Assembly (NCBI RefSeq): GCF_003885105.1
Contig: NZ_QWZQ01000008.1
Coordinates: 1-64,000, forward strand
Source: Lactiplantibacillus garii
GTDB lineage: Bacteria > Bacillota > Bacilli > Lactobacillales > Lactobacillaceae
DNA: 64,000 nt
Reading direction: 5' to 3'
A model generated the notes under the pieces. The model was not told the origin of the DNA and made no database searches. It saw only the letters and a list, made by a program, of their open reading frames with translations. Positions within the stretch are counted from its first letter, which is position 1. The number at the start of each line of letters is the position of its first letter. A program made the position numbers and the translations under genes. This document shows positions 8,425 through 17,874 of this stretch, piece after piece.

Positions 8425-8458
8425 AAAGATGATAGACAAATATTTGAAATATGTATTA

Positions 8459-8509
8459 TTTGCCAACAATTCAGGTTCAATGTTGGCAAAATGTTGGCAA
8501 ATTGGCAAA
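8459..8509. repeat. Arm-type integrase binding repeats / attachment-site flank
   Basis: TTGGCAAA occurs at 8483-8490, 8494-8501 and 8502-8509, and inverted (TTTGCCAA) at 8459-8466. Two of the copies lie in a perfect 11-bp tandem repeat, ATGTTGGCAAA (8480-8490 and 8491-8501). Short direct and inverted repeats between an integrase gene and the end of a housekeeping gene are typical of integrase arm sites. The core crossover site would then lie near the lepA terminator. Confidence 0.55.
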
Positions 8510-8535
8510 ATAAAAGAGCTCCGCTTGCGCGGAAC
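8507..8535 (-). terminator. lepA terminator
   Basis: On the minus strand GTTCCGC, a GCAA tetraloop and GCGGAGC form the stem, followed by a short T-rich tract (TCTTTTATTTT). It ends the lepA transcript and may be the integration target of the recombinase. Confidence 0.65.
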
Positions 8536-8539
8536 CCTA

Positions 8540-10375
8540 TTACGACGGCTTTTCTTCTTCGTCGGTTTTTAAAACGGCCATAAACGCTTCTTGCGGGATC
8601 TCAACCCGACCGACCGCCTTCATCCGTTTTTTACCGGCCTTTTGTTTCTCTAACAGCTTCATCCGCCGAGTTCGGTCACCACCGTATAAGTGGGCGGTAA
8701 CGTCCTTCCGGTAAGCCTTGATGTTCGTCCGGGCAATGACCTTCGAACCAATCGTGGCTTGGACGGGAATTTCAAAGTTTTGCCGGGGAATAATGGTCTT
8801 CAACTTGGAAGCAATCTCCCGACCACGGGCCGCCGCGAAGTCCCGGTGCGCAATGAAACTCAACGCGTCGACCTGGTCCCCGTTTAAGAGGATGTCGATT
8901 TTGACTAAGTCACTTGCCCGGTAACCATCGATATCGTAATCGAGTGACGCGTAACCGCGAGTGTTGGACTTCAACTTATCGAAGAAATCAAAGATAATTT
9001 CGGATAACGGAAGGTAGTAAATCACGTTGACCCGGTTATTATCCAAGTATTCCATCGTGTCAAACTCGCCCCGTTTACGCTGAGCCAGTTCCATGACGGC
9101 CCCAACGTATTCGTTTGGCACCATGATCTGCGCCTTCACGTACGGTTCACGGATTTCTTTGATGGACGACGCTTCCGGCATTTCGGCCGGGTTCTCAACG
9201 TCCTTTTCACTCCCATCGGTCATCATGACGTGGTAAGTGACCGACGGCGCGGTCGTAATCAAGTCAAGGTTGAACTCCCGTTCGAGCCGTTCCTGAATCA
9301 CGTCCATGTGTAGTAATCCTAAGAACCCACAACGGAAGCCAAATCCCAGCGCTTGGGAAGATTCGGCCTCAAATTCAAGGGCGGCGTCGTTGAGCTTTAA
9401 TTTTTCCAAAGCTTCCCGTAGATCCGTGAACTTGGCGTTATCGGTTGGGTAGATTCCGGCGTAGACCATCGGGTTCATTTCCCGGTAACCGGACAAGGCT
9501 TTCTCCGCCGGCCGGTCCGCGTTAGTCACGGTATCCCCGACCCGGGTATCCTGAATGTCCTTGATGCTGGCGGTAATGTAACCAACGTCACCGGCCATTA
9601 AAAAGTCGCGAGACAACGGTTTGGGTGAGTTGACTCCCACTTCGGTCACTTCGTACTCACTGCCACTGTTCATTAACCGAATCTTATCACCGGGGCGGAC
9701 AATGCCCTCGTGAATCCGAACACTTAAAACCACACCGCGATAATCATCGTAGACCGAGTCAAAGACTAAGGCCTTCAACGGTGCGTCTAAATCACCCTGC
9801 GGTGCCGGTACCTTGTGAACGATTTGTTCCAGTAGTTCTTCGATCCCAATACCGGCCTTAGCGGAAGCCAACACGGCGTCGGAAGCGTCGATGCCAATGT
9901 CGTCCTCAATTTCTTTACGGACCTTTTCGGGTTCCGCGGACGGCAAGTCAATCTTGTTAATAACCGGGACAATTTCCAAGTCATCGTCAATCGCTAAATA
10001 AACGTTCGCTAAGGTTTGGGCTTCAACCCCCTGCGCCGCGTCCACGACCAACACGGCCCCTTCACAAGCCGCTAAACTTCTAGACACTTCGTACGTAAAG
10101 TCGACGTGTCCAGGCGTATCGATCAAGTGAAAAATATAGGTTTCCCCGTCCTTGGCCTGGTAATGCAATTCAACCGCGTTTAACTTAATGGTGATTCCAC
10201 GTTCCCGTTCCAGATCCATTGAGTCCAGCACTTGGTCCTGCATTTCACGTTTAGAGATGGTATCCGTTAATTCAAGAATCCGATCCGCCAATGTTGATTT
10301 ACCATGATCAATATGGGCGACGATTGAAAAATTACGGATGTGTTTTTGTCGATCCTGCATTGTCGCTTTATCCAT
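8540..10375 (-). CDS. lepA: Elongation factor 4 (LepA)
   Basis: A ribosome-associated GTPase that can back-translocate stalled ribosomes. The 611 residues match the usual family length. The GTPase domain carries the P-loop AHIDHGKST near residue 20, the DTPGH switch near 85 and NKIDLP near 140. Beta-barrel, EF-G-like III and V domains and the LepA-specific C-terminal domain follow, ending in a Lys/Arg-rich segment and an acidic tail. It lies 3' of the dnaJ and dlt genes on the same strand, an order common in lactobacilli. No ribosome binding site stands out beyond a weak GAAAG upstream. I see no oddities in the protein. Confidence 0.97.
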   Translation of the reverse strand: MDKATMQDRQKHIRNFSIVAHIDHGKSTLADRILELTDTISKREMQDQVLDSMDLERERGITIKLNAVELHYQAKDGETYIFHLIDTPGHVDFTYEVSRSLAACEGAVLVVDAAQGVEAQTLANVYLAIDDDLEIVPVINKIDLPSAEPEKVRKEIEDDIGIDASDAVLASAKAGIGIEELLEQIVHKVPAPQGDLDAPLKALVFDSVYDDYRGVVLSVRIHEGIVRPGDKIRLMNSGSEYEVTEVGVNSPKPLSRDFLMAGDVGYITASIKDIQDTRVGDTVTNADRPAEKALSGYREMNPMVYAGIYPTDNAKFTDLREALEKLKLNDAALEFEAESSQALGFGFRCGFLGLLHMDVIQERLEREFNLDLITTAPSVTYHVMMTDGSEKDVENPAEMPEASSIKEIREPYVKAQIMVPNEYVGAVMELAQRKRGEFDTMEYLDNNRVNVIYYLPLSEIIFDFFDKLKSNTRGYASLDYDIDGYRASDLVKIDILLNGDQVDALSFIAHRDFAAARGREIASKLKTIIPRQNFEIPVQATIGSKVIARTNIKAYRKDVTAHLYGGDRTRRMKLLEKQKAGKKRMKAVGRVEIPQEAFMAVLKTDEEEKPS

Positions 10376-10454
10376 TGATTTTCCTACTTTCTTCCTAATT
10401 CCTAATCCTTACAATTATACCAACTAAAGCGCCGAATCACAATTTATCCGTTAA

Positions 10455-10488
10455 ACCCAAAATCGCACCGACCAGTGGCCAGTGCGAT
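10455..10488 (-). terminator. Terminator of the dlt operon
   Basis: A 12-bp stem including two G-U pairs (10462-10473 with 10477-10488) lies 10 bp beyond the dltD stop. The tract after it (TTTTGGGTTT on the minus strand) is T-rich but interrupted. Confidence 0.7.
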
Positions 10489-10497
10489 TGATGGTTA

Positions 10498-11784
10498 CTA
10501 TTTAGTTTCAAACGAACCTAATTCATCCGGATCCAACTGTTGCCACTTGGTCGAATAGAATTTATCGTTGATCTTGTACTTCGGCTTAGTGGTGTTGGCC
10601 TTGCTTAAGAACGGGTTGACCTTTTGATCAACCGCTAACCACCCACGCCAGCCTAAGTGAATCGTATCGGTCATGAAGTAATCCTGGTTACCGTCCTGCG
10701 TTAGGTCAACAATGTTGTTAAATCCTTGGCTGGTTAATTGGTAACGGATCTTCTGATCAAACTTAGCGATCATGTCCATTGACAACCCGGTGTAGTCCGA
10801 CCACCGTTGGTTGATTGGTGGAATGATGAATAGGACGTCGGTATGCGTCTGGGCAAACTGGTTTAAGACTAACTGGAAATCGGCAAATTCGGGCGACTTC
10901 GTGTAGTTCAAATGCGTTTGCGACCCCTTTAAACGCTTATAATTACGTTTTAACTGGGTCTTCCAAAATTGATTACTGATCTCTAAGCTGTTGGAAGTGG
11001 TTTGGGCTTTCCCAATCTTGCCGGCTAAAGCATCTAGCTTATTGTAGTTATAAGTAGACGGCAATTGTTGTGCCTGCTGATTAACGGTATTCAAGTTTTT
11101 ACTTGCAATCCCGAACCGGGAGAAGAATTCATCTTCACTACCTAACACCCGCGCCTTGTAGTTGATGTAGGCCATTTGCGCACTTGTGGGTCTAAACCCA
11201 GCGGCTACGCGCGCCAGAGCATCCGCTAAAGTCTTATCGGACGAACCGGAAGGCATTTGTAACAAACGTTTGGCCGCGTAACGGTCCATCTCAGTATTTT
11301 TCTCCGTTTGTAACCAGTCGGTCGTTTGAAGTGGTGAATAGTAGTAAGCAAACGCGTCTTTCCGCGTCCCCTGGGGAACAAACCACTGGGGCGAAATTAC
11401 GAAGACGGCCTTCTTATTTGTAATCTGTTTTTTTACCGATTGCATCACGAAGTACTGCGTCAAAGATTGGGTTCCCCGTGATCCCAGCAAGAACGGCCGG
11501 TAATTACGGTGATACTTTTCTGCCAATACGGACGGGTGCATCGGGTCGAACCGGGACCATTCGGAGGAACCAAAGAACGGCACGTAACCGTCTTCCAGGG
11601 ACTGACGTTTGATTTGTCGGCCCTTCAAAACGTTAGCGGATAACGAGACCGCCGCCTTTTCTTCGGTATCCTTGGACACGTGGTTTAATCCGAATGAGAA
11701 CGGTGATAACAGAACGGCCAGTAATAAGATTGCCGCCAAAATAATTGGCCCAAAAATCTTAAAAAGGCGTTTGGAAACACTCAT
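10498..11784 (-). CDS. dltD: DltD, D-alanyl transfer protein
   Basis: The extracellular membrane-anchored enzyme of the dlt pathway, thought to take part in the last step that places D-alanine on lipoteichoic acid. The 428 residues start with one membrane segment (about 8-30). An SGNH-like domain follows, with the nucleophile Ser in FGSSEW near 73 and the Asp/His pair in TDTIHLGW near 380. The start codon overlaps the end of dltC by four bases, indicating translational coupling. It is the last gene of the dltE-X-A-B-C-D unit, and a hairpin terminator follows. Confidence 0.95.
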   Translation of the reverse strand: MSVSKRLFKIFGPIILAAILLLAVLLSPFSFGLNHVSKDTEEKAAVSLSANVLKGRQIKRQSLEDGYVPFFGSSEWSRFDPMHPSVLAEKYHRNYRPFLLGSRGTQSLTQYFVMQSVKKQITNKKAVFVISPQWFVPQGTRKDAFAYYYSPLQTTDWLQTEKNTEMDRYAAKRLLQMPSGSSDKTLADALARVAAGFRPTSAQMAYINYKARVLGSEDEFFSRFGIASKNLNTVNQQAQQLPSTYNYNKLDALAGKIGKAQTTSNSLEISNQFWKTQLKRNYKRLKGSQTHLNYTKSPEFADFQLVLNQFAQTHTDVLFIIPPINQRWSDYTGLSMDMIAKFDQKIRYQLTSQGFNNIVDLTQDGNQDYFMTDTIHLGWRGWLAVDQKVNPFLSKANTTKPKYKINDKFYSTKWQQLDPDELGSFETK

Positions 11785-12017
11785 TGCATACTCTCGACCT
11801 TAGCAACAATTTTAGCCGGTGTGTCCCATTCTGACCGTTCGAATTCTGAGACCGGCACTTCAATACCTAATTGATTTTGTAATTCCAATAAGAGTTGAAC
11901 GGAACCCATTGAATCGAGGATTCCTTCGTCAAATAAGTTGGTGTCCATGTTGCCGGACACGTCTTCACCAGTTAAATCTTGTAAGATTGATAAGACCGTT
12001 GCTTTTGTATCATCCAT
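11781..12017 (-). CDS. dltC: DltC, D-alanine carrier protein
   Basis: A small acyl-carrier-type protein (78 aa) that holds D-alanine on a phosphopantetheine arm between DltA, which loads it, and DltB, which takes it towards the membrane. The attachment Ser is Ser36 in the GILDSMGS motif. It has the expected length and acidic character. It is preceded by a GGGAG ribosome binding site, lies 25 bp after dltB and overlaps dltD by four bases. Confidence 0.97.
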   Translation of the reverse strand: MDDTKATVLSILQDLTGEDVSGNMDTNLFDEGILDSMGSVQLLLELQNQLGIEVPVSEFERSEWDTPAKIVAKVESMQ

Positions 12018-12042
12018 GGTAAATTACTCCCTTAATTAAATT

Positions 12043-13260
12043 TTATGGCCGGGGCGCGAAGAATAACGTGTCCAGGAATCCTGAGAAAATCAGGAAACTA
12101 AAGCAAACCACGTTAAACGTTAAGAAGATGGCAAAGTATTCCGTAAACTTATTGGACGGAATCTGTTCCTTGTGCTTCTTCTTGTAGCGTAGCCAGGCAT
12201 CGTTGATCACCATGGCAAACCCATGGAAAAGACCGTAAACGATGTAGTACCACGTTTCCCCGTGCCAGAACCCCATAATCAGCATGTTGATCACGTAACA
12301 GACGTTGGCCGTCGTGATCCGGCTCTTGAAGATCTTATGCTTCATGGCAAAGAATACCATCCGCATGTAGATAAAGTCCCGGAACCAGAATGACAGCGTC
12401 ATGTGCCAGCGATTCCAGAAATCCTTAATGTTCTTAGACTTAAAGGGTTGGTTGAAGTTCATTGGCGTTTCAACCCCCATTAAATAACTGACCCCGACGG
12501 CGAACAAACTGTAGCCGGCAAAGTCAAAGAACAGGTCCATACTGTAAACGTACATCACACCTAGCAGCGCCCACGAAACCGTGCCGTGAGCCTGCAGTGC
12601 GGCGTGTTCCACAACGGGTAACATCCGCGTCCCAAAAATGTACGCCAAGATAAACTTGTAAAAGAACCCCAAGAAAATGTAGCGCACACCCTTCTCAACT
12701 AAGCCCAAGTACTTTTCACGGGTCGGCACACTATCGTAGTCTTTAACGAAACGCCGGTAGCGGTCGATGGGCCCGGATGAAATGGTTGGGAAAAACAGTA
12801 AGAACTGACCAAACAGTACCGGGTGGAACTCTTTGATCACACCATCACGCGTTTCCATGATGGTTTGAACCACTTTAAAAGTCAGGTAGGAAATCCCTAA
12901 GAAGCCAATGATCGAGCTGGCTCCGTGGCTGACCGCCGGCGTAATTTTAACCACGGCCAACGGCGCAATCGCCAAAATGACACTCACGACAAAGACCCAA
13001 CCCTTATTGGGTGAATCCGGTCGCTGGCGATACTTGGAATACAGCCACACCAACGTGATCTGGTAAATCAAGTAGCAGATCAATGCGATCCCGGTATGCC
13101 ACTTGACACCCCCGAAGGTTAGCAATAGGAACACGAATGAGATGATTGATTCATAAACGTGCGATCGCCGACCGTAGAGTAAACCAATCATCAACGGTAA
13201 CAACGCAATAAAGAGCAGTACAAAGTACGTTGGGTTACCGTATGGGTCAAAAGACATCAT
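12043..13260 (-). CDS. dltB: DltB, MBOAT family D-alanyl transporter
   Basis: A multi-pass membrane O-acyltransferase (405 aa, about 11 hydrophobic segments) that accepts D-alanine from DltC and passes it across the membrane. The MBOAT signature is visible, including the conserved His in the FWHGETW segment near residue 335 and the NRWHMTLS/FWFRDF stretch near 285-300. The start overlaps the dltA stop (ATGA), and two ATG codons stand in tandem at 13260 and 13257. Confidence 0.96.
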   Translation of the reverse strand: MMSFDPYGNPTYFVLLFIALLPLMIGLLYGRRSHVYESIISFVFLLLTFGGVKWHTGIALICYLIYQITLVWLYSKYRQRPDSPNKGWVFVVSVILAIAPLAVVKITPAVSHGASSIIGFLGISYLTFKVVQTIMETRDGVIKEFHPVLFGQFLLFFPTISSGPIDRYRRFVKDYDSVPTREKYLGLVEKGVRYIFLGFFYKFILAYIFGTRMLPVVEHAALQAHGTVSWALLGVMYVYSMDLFFDFAGYSLFAVGVSYLMGVETPMNFNQPFKSKNIKDFWNRWHMTLSFWFRDFIYMRMVFFAMKHKIFKSRITTANVCYVINMLIMGFWHGETWYYIVYGLFHGFAMVINDAWLRYKKKHKEQIPSNKFTEYFAIFLTFNVVCFSFLIFSGFLDTLFFAPRP

Positions 13261-14783
13261 TCTGGGTTAACCTCTTTAATGATCGACTTGACATCAATTT
13301 TACCGTTAGGCGTTAATGGCAAGCTCTCTTTGTAAACGAACCGTTGGGGAATCATGTATTCCATCATCATTCCCTGCAAGTCCTTCTTGATGGCCTTAGT
13401 GAGGGCGAAGTCACTTTCAAAATCGTTCGGCTTCGGCACGACGTAGGCAATCATTTGTGTCACTTTATGCTCTTTATTATACTTTGGTACCGCCACAGCC
13501 TGTTTAATGTGCTGCTGGGAGCCTAAGAAGTGGTCAACTTCTTCTAATTCAATTCGGTAACCGTTCATTTTGATTTGGAAATCGACCCGGCCACGGTACC
13601 GGAATAACCCGTCCGCGTCCATCGTCCCAATATCACCGGAATGGTAGGCCCGCTGACCGTCTAACGTAAAGAAAGCCTTGGCCGTCTTCTCGGGGTTATG
13701 CAAGTAGCCCTTTGAAACGCTTGGTCCGGAGATAATCAATTCACCCTCGGTACCGTTAGCAACCTCTTTGCCAGCTTCGTCCACGACCATCATCTTGGTG
13801 TCGGCCTTAGCATAACCAATGGGTAACCGGTCAAACTTCGCCAACGCGGCGGTGGTAATTTCAACTTGGGTAACGGCCACGCAAGTTTCGGTGGGACCGT
13901 ACGTATTAAAGATGCGGGCGTCTGGGAAACGTTGCTTCAGCGTTGCCGCCGTTTTATGGGTCAACTCTTCCCCACAGAATAAGAAGTGCGTTAAGCTCGG
14001 TAAATGTTCGGCGTCAAACTTCGGTTCCAATAAGCAGATGTCCATAAAGGACGGGGTCGAAACCCACACGTTGATCGGTAAGGTTGGCAACGCGGCGAAC
14101 AATTGTTTAAAATCGTCGGTTACCGCTTTTGGTAACGCGTAGAGTGTCCCACCCATGGCTAACGTCGGGTAAAGGTCCATGACGGATAAGTCAAAGGAAT
14201 ACGGTGGTTGTGAGAGTGAATTAGGTTGCTTTGGTAGCCCAAAATCGTCACCCAGCATCCAGTTTACGTAACTTAATAGGTTAGCGTGACTGATTTCCAC
14301 ACCCTTCGGCTTCCCGGTCGTTCCGGAAGTGAAAATAATGTAGTAATCATCGTCACCTTCCGCCGCGTGGTCCGCCTGGTAGTCAACCGGCGTGTTAAAG
14401 ATCGTCATCAACTGATCCGGCGTAATGACCGGAGTCGTTCCCACGCCAGTTGGCAGGTCAACGACCGCAATGGCCGCGGCCGGTTGCGCAATTTCATTGA
14501 TCATCGTCAGGCGTTCGTTTGGCGAATGCGTGTCGATTGGAATGTAGGCCCGACCAGACTTGACCACGCCCAGGAACGTCGCAATCATTTCAAAGGTTTG
14601 ACCCCCAAACACAATGATTGGTGCCTTAGCCGGTAAATCTAGCGTGTCTAAGTGCGCTGCTAGCGCGTCTGAATAAGCTTTTAAGTCAGCATAAGTGTGC
14701 TGAACACCCTGCACGTCGTAAACCACCTTAGATGGTTGTGTCCGTGCATAATCATCGATTGTTTTGATGATATCTTTAATCAT
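13257..14783 (-). CDS. dltA: DltA, D-alanine--DltC ligase
   Basis: An adenylate-forming cytoplasmic enzyme that activates D-alanine with ATP and loads it onto DltC, the first step of teichoic acid D-alanylation. The 508 residues match the family. Visible motifs are the A3 P-loop FTSGTTGKPKG near 152, the A5 NTYGPTE near 295, YHSGDIG near 383 and the C-terminal catalytic Lys in TPNGKID near 493. It starts 40 bp after dltX and overlaps dltB. Confidence 0.97.
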   Translation of the reverse strand: MIKDIIKTIDDYARTQPSKVVYDVQGVQHTYADLKAYSDALAAHLDTLDLPAKAPIIVFGGQTFEMIATFLGVVKSGRAYIPIDTHSPNERLTMINEIAQPAAAIAVVDLPTGVGTTPVITPDQLMTIFNTPVDYQADHAAEGDDDYYIIFTSGTTGKPKGVEISHANLLSYVNWMLGDDFGLPKQPNSLSQPPYSFDLSVMDLYPTLAMGGTLYALPKAVTDDFKQLFAALPTLPINVWVSTPSFMDICLLEPKFDAEHLPSLTHFLFCGEELTHKTAATLKQRFPDARIFNTYGPTETCVAVTQVEITTAALAKFDRLPIGYAKADTKMMVVDEAGKEVANGTEGELIISGPSVSKGYLHNPEKTAKAFFTLDGQRAYHSGDIGTMDADGLFRYRGRVDFQIKMNGYRIELEEVDHFLGSQQHIKQAVAVPKYNKEHKVTQMIAYVVPKPNDFESDFALTKAIKKDLQGMMMEYMIPQRFVYKESLPLTPNGKIDVKSIIKEVNPE

Positions 14784-14823
14784 TAGTAATTTCCCCCAAA
14801 CAATAAATTAACGCGTCCACCTA

Positions 14824-14973
14824 CTAAAATTCATTGTAAATGAACTTGGCTTGGTTAATCCCACTGTACCCGTATAGGTAAACCAGAGCCAGCATGACAG
14901 CAAAATAGAATACTGTTAGCGCAATGAATTGAACGACCGGACGTTGAAACCAGCTTTTCAATTTTGCGAACAT
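14824..14973 (-). CDS. dltX: DltX, small membrane protein of the dlt operon
   Basis: A 49-residue protein. A basic N-terminus (MFAKLKSWFQRP) leads into one membrane helix (about 15-34) and a short extracellular tail ending in KFIYNEF, which matches the conserved C-terminal motif of DltX. DltX is reported to be needed for D-alanylation and to act as a D-Ala acceptor or relay with DltB and DltD. An excellent AGGAGGTG ribosome binding site precedes the ATG. It lies between dltE and dltA. Confidence 0.92.
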   Translation of the reverse strand: MFAKLKSWFQRPVVQFIALTVFYFAVMLALVYLYGYSGINQAKFIYNEF

Positions 14974-15009
14974 GCCTTCACCTCCTCAAATCATTCGTCC
15001 CAATTGTGG

Positions 15010-16182
15010 TTATAAGCCACCGTTCATTAACTCACTAAAAATTTTATTGGCCGCAAACTCGATACTAGCGGAACGCCGCCGGTAATTACTGAGTAAAACG
15101 ACCCCGGTCTTCCCATCCGCCGAGAGGTGCACGTCGGATTCATAACCGTAGCCGAGACCGTGCGACCGGATGCCGTTACTGATGTTGTAGACCCCACCAC
15201 CGTATTCGCCGGTGGCCGTCCGGGTATGCAACGTCAGGACGTTGGGTTTGGTAATTAGTTTTCCCTTCAAAATGGCACTTTCAACCTTAAATAGGTCGGC
15301 CGCACTCATATAAATCTGGCCGGTCCCCAGTTCGTTATGCATCTGCGCCTTCGTTTCAGGCATTCGGTGCTGATACTTTGGAACGACCTGTTTAGCACTC
15401 GCCTTGTAACCGATCGTCGCACCGGTCCCCATCCCGTCGATCACGAAGCCGGTTTGCTTCAGACCAAGTTTATGGATAATATTTGACTTAACAAAATGTT
15501 GGTAGGATTGCCCGGTTTCTTTGCGAATAATTCCAGCCAATAAGACGTAATTAACCGCCGAATAGTTGAAAATACCAACCTTTTGCTTGCGGTAAACCAT
15601 ATGATTCAGTGCGTACGTCACCGTTTTCGCTTCCGATAACGGTTTGGTAGAACCCGTCTCCAGCCAGTACCCGGTCGTCATATCTAACATTTGGCGAATC
15701 GTCGTCTGCCGGCCAATTGCCACCGTCGGGTAATACTTTGTGATGGGATCACTAAGCTTAACTTTCCCAGCCTGGACCAGTTGCATAATCCCAACCGCCG
15801 TTAGTGATTTTTGAATGGATAGAATCTGGTATTTAGAAGCCGGGCCGTTTTTTACTTCGTTAGCACGATTCGCGTAACCAAATCCCTTGTGATAAATCAC
15901 GCGGTTATCCTTGACCACCAGAGCCGTCCCTACAAAGTGACTCAACTTTAACGTCTTAGTAATTTGTTGCTTTGGTGACTTGGCCGTTAAAAATTCTGTC
16001 CGGTTTACTTTTCGACTAAGTTGCGAATTCTTCCTAGCGACGGCCCGCGCCGTTTTTTTATGCTTACGTTGTGCTTGTTCAATCCGTGCCGTGCGGGAGT
16101 GGTGTCGAACATACCACGTTCCAGCACCCCCAAGCACGAGTAGCCCTAGCAAGACCACCATTAAACCCTTGTTTATTTTCAA
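15010..16182 (-). CDS. dltE: DltE-like serine hydrolase (PbpX2/beta-lactamase fold)
   Basis: A 390-residue exported hydrolase with an N-terminal anchor (about 5-23), a basic linker and a penicillin-binding/beta-lactamase fold. The catalytic Ser122 and Lys125 are seen in the SxxK motif (SIQK). Tyr207 begins the second motif as YSAV rather than the YxN usual in carboxypeptidases. In Lactiplantibacillus plantarum the homologue at the head of the dlt operon (once pbpX2) was shown to be a D-Ala esterase acting on D-alanylated lipoteichoic acid. The same position here, 36 bp before dltX with no terminator between, supports that name. A muropeptide carboxypeptidase role is the alternative. Confidence 0.8.
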   Translation of the reverse strand: MKINKGLMVVLLGLLVLGGAGTWYVRHHSRTARIEQAQRKHKKTARAVARKNSQLSRKVNRTEFLTAKSPKQQITKTLKLSHFVGTALVVKDNRVIYHKGFGYANRANEVKNGPASKYQILSIQKSLTAVGIMQLVQAGKVKLSDPITKYYPTVAIGRQTTIRQMLDMTTGYWLETGSTKPLSEAKTVTYALNHMVYRKQKVGIFNYSAVNYVLLAGIIRKETGQSYQHFVKSNIIHKLGLKQTGFVIDGMGTGATIGYKASAKQVVPKYQHRMPETKAQMHNELGTGQIYMSAADLFKVESAILKGKLITKPNVLTLHTRTATGEYGGGVYNISNGIRSHGLGYGYESDVHLSADGKTGVVLLSNYRRRSASIEFAANKIFSELMNGGL

Positions 16183-16350
16183 ATTTTTAACTTCCCCACT
16201 AGTTTGTTAATCACGGACTGCGTTGACCCGTACCCAGGTGCGTGACGAGTACGCTAAGTTCAAGAATAATTTTAACAATCATTCCCACGAATCCCCAACT
16301 TTCACTTGAAAAGTACAAAAACCTGCACTTGCGCCCGAAATGGCAACGCC

Positions 16351-16380
16351 ACTGTAACGATTTTGTAACATAACCGTCAA
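16351..16380 (-). promoter_or_regulatory. Promoter of the dltEXABCD operon
   Basis: The minus strand shows TTGACG (16375-16380), an 18-bp spacer and TACAGT (16351-16356). Transcription from here gives a leader of about 160 nt before dltE. A second possible extended -10 (TGCTAGAAT, 16427-16435) lies further upstream. Nothing else in 16183-16538 (about 350 bp) is supported as a gene. Confidence 0.5.
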
Positions 16381-16538
16381 ATCATCCCCCCACGAAAATT
16401 CAGCGTTTATTGACCTCCTTGACTAATTCTAGCACTGGTCCAAAGCCTAGATACAGCAGAACGAAACACTTTATGACAATTCAACTACCCAGAAAAGTTA
16501 GTTAATAAACGGGCGCGTTCGCTTTACGTTCGTCAGCA

Positions 16539-16581
16539 CAAAAAAGAACCGTCTAACTGCTACGTTGCAATTAGACGGTTC
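16539..16581 (-). terminator. Terminator after dnaJ
   Basis: GAACCGTCTAA (16546-16556) pairs with TTAGACGGTTC (16571-16581), 11 bp, and six Ts follow on the minus strand. It ends the hrcA-grpE-dnaK-dnaJ unit. Confidence 0.9.
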
Positions 16582-16628
16582 CTAATTTAAATTAAGTCGT
16601 GTACATAACTGGAAAGCTTAAGGAAATC

Positions 16629-17774
16629 TTAAACGCCCCGTAATTTATCAAATAAGGAACTTTTACCGTTACCAGCGACCGTTTTACCACTCGCCTTCGC
16701 AAACGTCTTTAACGCTTCTTTTTGTCCCTTATTTAAGTGGGTCGGCGTTTCAATGGTCACCGTGACCCGTTCGTCACCGTTACCATTACCGCGCAAACGT
16801 GGCGCACCCTTGCCGCGCAAACGGAAAGTGGTTCCGGTCTGCGTCCCAGCCGGAATCTTGAGCTTAACGTCACCGTGCACGGTCTTAACTTGCACTTCGT
16901 CACCTAACGCGGCTTGCACAAAGTCGATTGGTAATTTGAAGTAGATGGTCGCACCGTCCCGTTCAAATTCGTTGCTTGGTTCCACCCGGAAAATAATGAA
17001 CAAGTCCCCGTAAGGACCACCGTTAGCCCCGGCTTCACCCTGGTTTTGAAGGCGCATTTGCTGCCCTTCTTCAACCCCGGCCGGTACGGTGACCTTGATG
17101 GAGTGACTCTGTTCAGTATGACCAGAACCACCACAGGTCGCGCACTTTTCCTTGATTTCTTTCCCGGTCCCGTGACAAACGTCACAGACTTGTTGGCTCA
17201 TCATACGACCCAAAGGCGTATTCGTTTGAACTTGAATGTACCCACTGCCGTGACACTTTGAACAGGTCACCGGGGACGTTCCCGGCTTGGCACCGGAACC
17301 GCCACAAGTTTCACACTGTTCCTCACGGTTATACGTGATATTGGTCTTCTTACCAAAGATCGCATCCTCAAACTTCAACGTCATTTCATATTGTAAATCC
17401 CGGCCCTGTTGGGGTGCCGTTGGGTTGGGCCGGCGAGTACCGCCGCCACCGCCAAAGAATTGACTGAAAATGTCGTCGAAACCGCCGCCACCGCCGCCAA
17501 AACCGCCAAAGCCTTGACCGCCAAAACCGCCGGCACCGCCACCGAAGCCTTGTTGTTGGCCGGCTGACCCAAACTGATCATACTGCGCCCGTTTTTGCGG
17601 ATCACCTAACGTTTCGTACGCTTCGTTGACAGCCTTAAACTTGTCCTCCGCGCCGGGTTCGTGGTTCAAATCGGGATGGTACTTTTTGGAAAGCTTGCGG
17701 TACGCTTTCTTGATTTCATCCTGACTAGCGTCCTTTTCAACGCCCAGAACCTTATATAAGTCTTGTTCTGCCAT
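16629..17774 (-). CDS. dnaJ: Chaperone DnaJ (Hsp40)
   Basis: The J-domain cochaperone that delivers substrates to DnaK and stimulates its ATPase. The 381 residues show the J domain with the HPD tripeptide near 33-35, a Gly/Phe-rich linker (about 75-115, nearly pure Gly/Phe/Gln), four CxxCxGxG zinc motifs (about 150-210) and the C-terminal substrate-binding domains. An AGGAGG ribosome binding site precedes the ATG. It is the last gene of the heat-shock unit and is separated from dnaK by an internal terminator, so it should be expressed below dnaK. Confidence 0.98.
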   Translation of the reverse strand: MAEQDLYKVLGVEKDASQDEIKKAYRKLSKKYHPDLNHEPGAEDKFKAVNEAYETLGDPQKRAQYDQFGSAGQQQGFGGGAGGFGGQGFGGFGGGGGGFDDIFSQFFGGGGGTRRPNPTAPQQGRDLQYEMTLKFEDAIFGKKTNITYNREEQCETCGGSGAKPGTSPVTCSKCHGSGYIQVQTNTPLGRMMSQQVCDVCHGTGKEIKEKCATCGGSGHTEQSHSIKVTVPAGVEEGQQMRLQNQGEAGANGGPYGDLFIIFRVEPSNEFERDGATIYFKLPIDFVQAALGDEVQVKTVHGDVKLKIPAGTQTGTTFRLRGKGAPRLRGNGNGDERVTVTIETPTHLNKGQKEALKTFAKASGKTVAGNGKSSLFDKLRGV

Positions 17775-17827
17775 CGTAACCTCCTAATGATCCCTTTAAA
17801 GTCTCATTAATACTAGCATATTTAACA

Positions 17828-17863
17828 CAAAAAGGCCAAGACCCCGCGGCCCTGGCCTTTTTG
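17828..17863 (-). terminator. Hairpin between dnaK and dnaJ
   Basis: CAAAAAGGCCA and TGGCCTTTTTG form an 11-bp stem with a GC-rich 14-nt loop, followed by a short T tract. It probably acts as a partial terminator or processing site lowering dnaJ expression relative to dnaK. Confidence 0.75.
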
Positions 17864-17874
17864 TTTAAACGGGT

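Noticed and set aside
16279-16415. Open minus-strand frame upstream of dltE with a good AAGGAGGTC site
   Set aside because: No ATG, GTG or TTG follows that site at usable distance, and a promoter-like TTGACG/TACAGT lies inside the frame. Treated as leader and promoter region.
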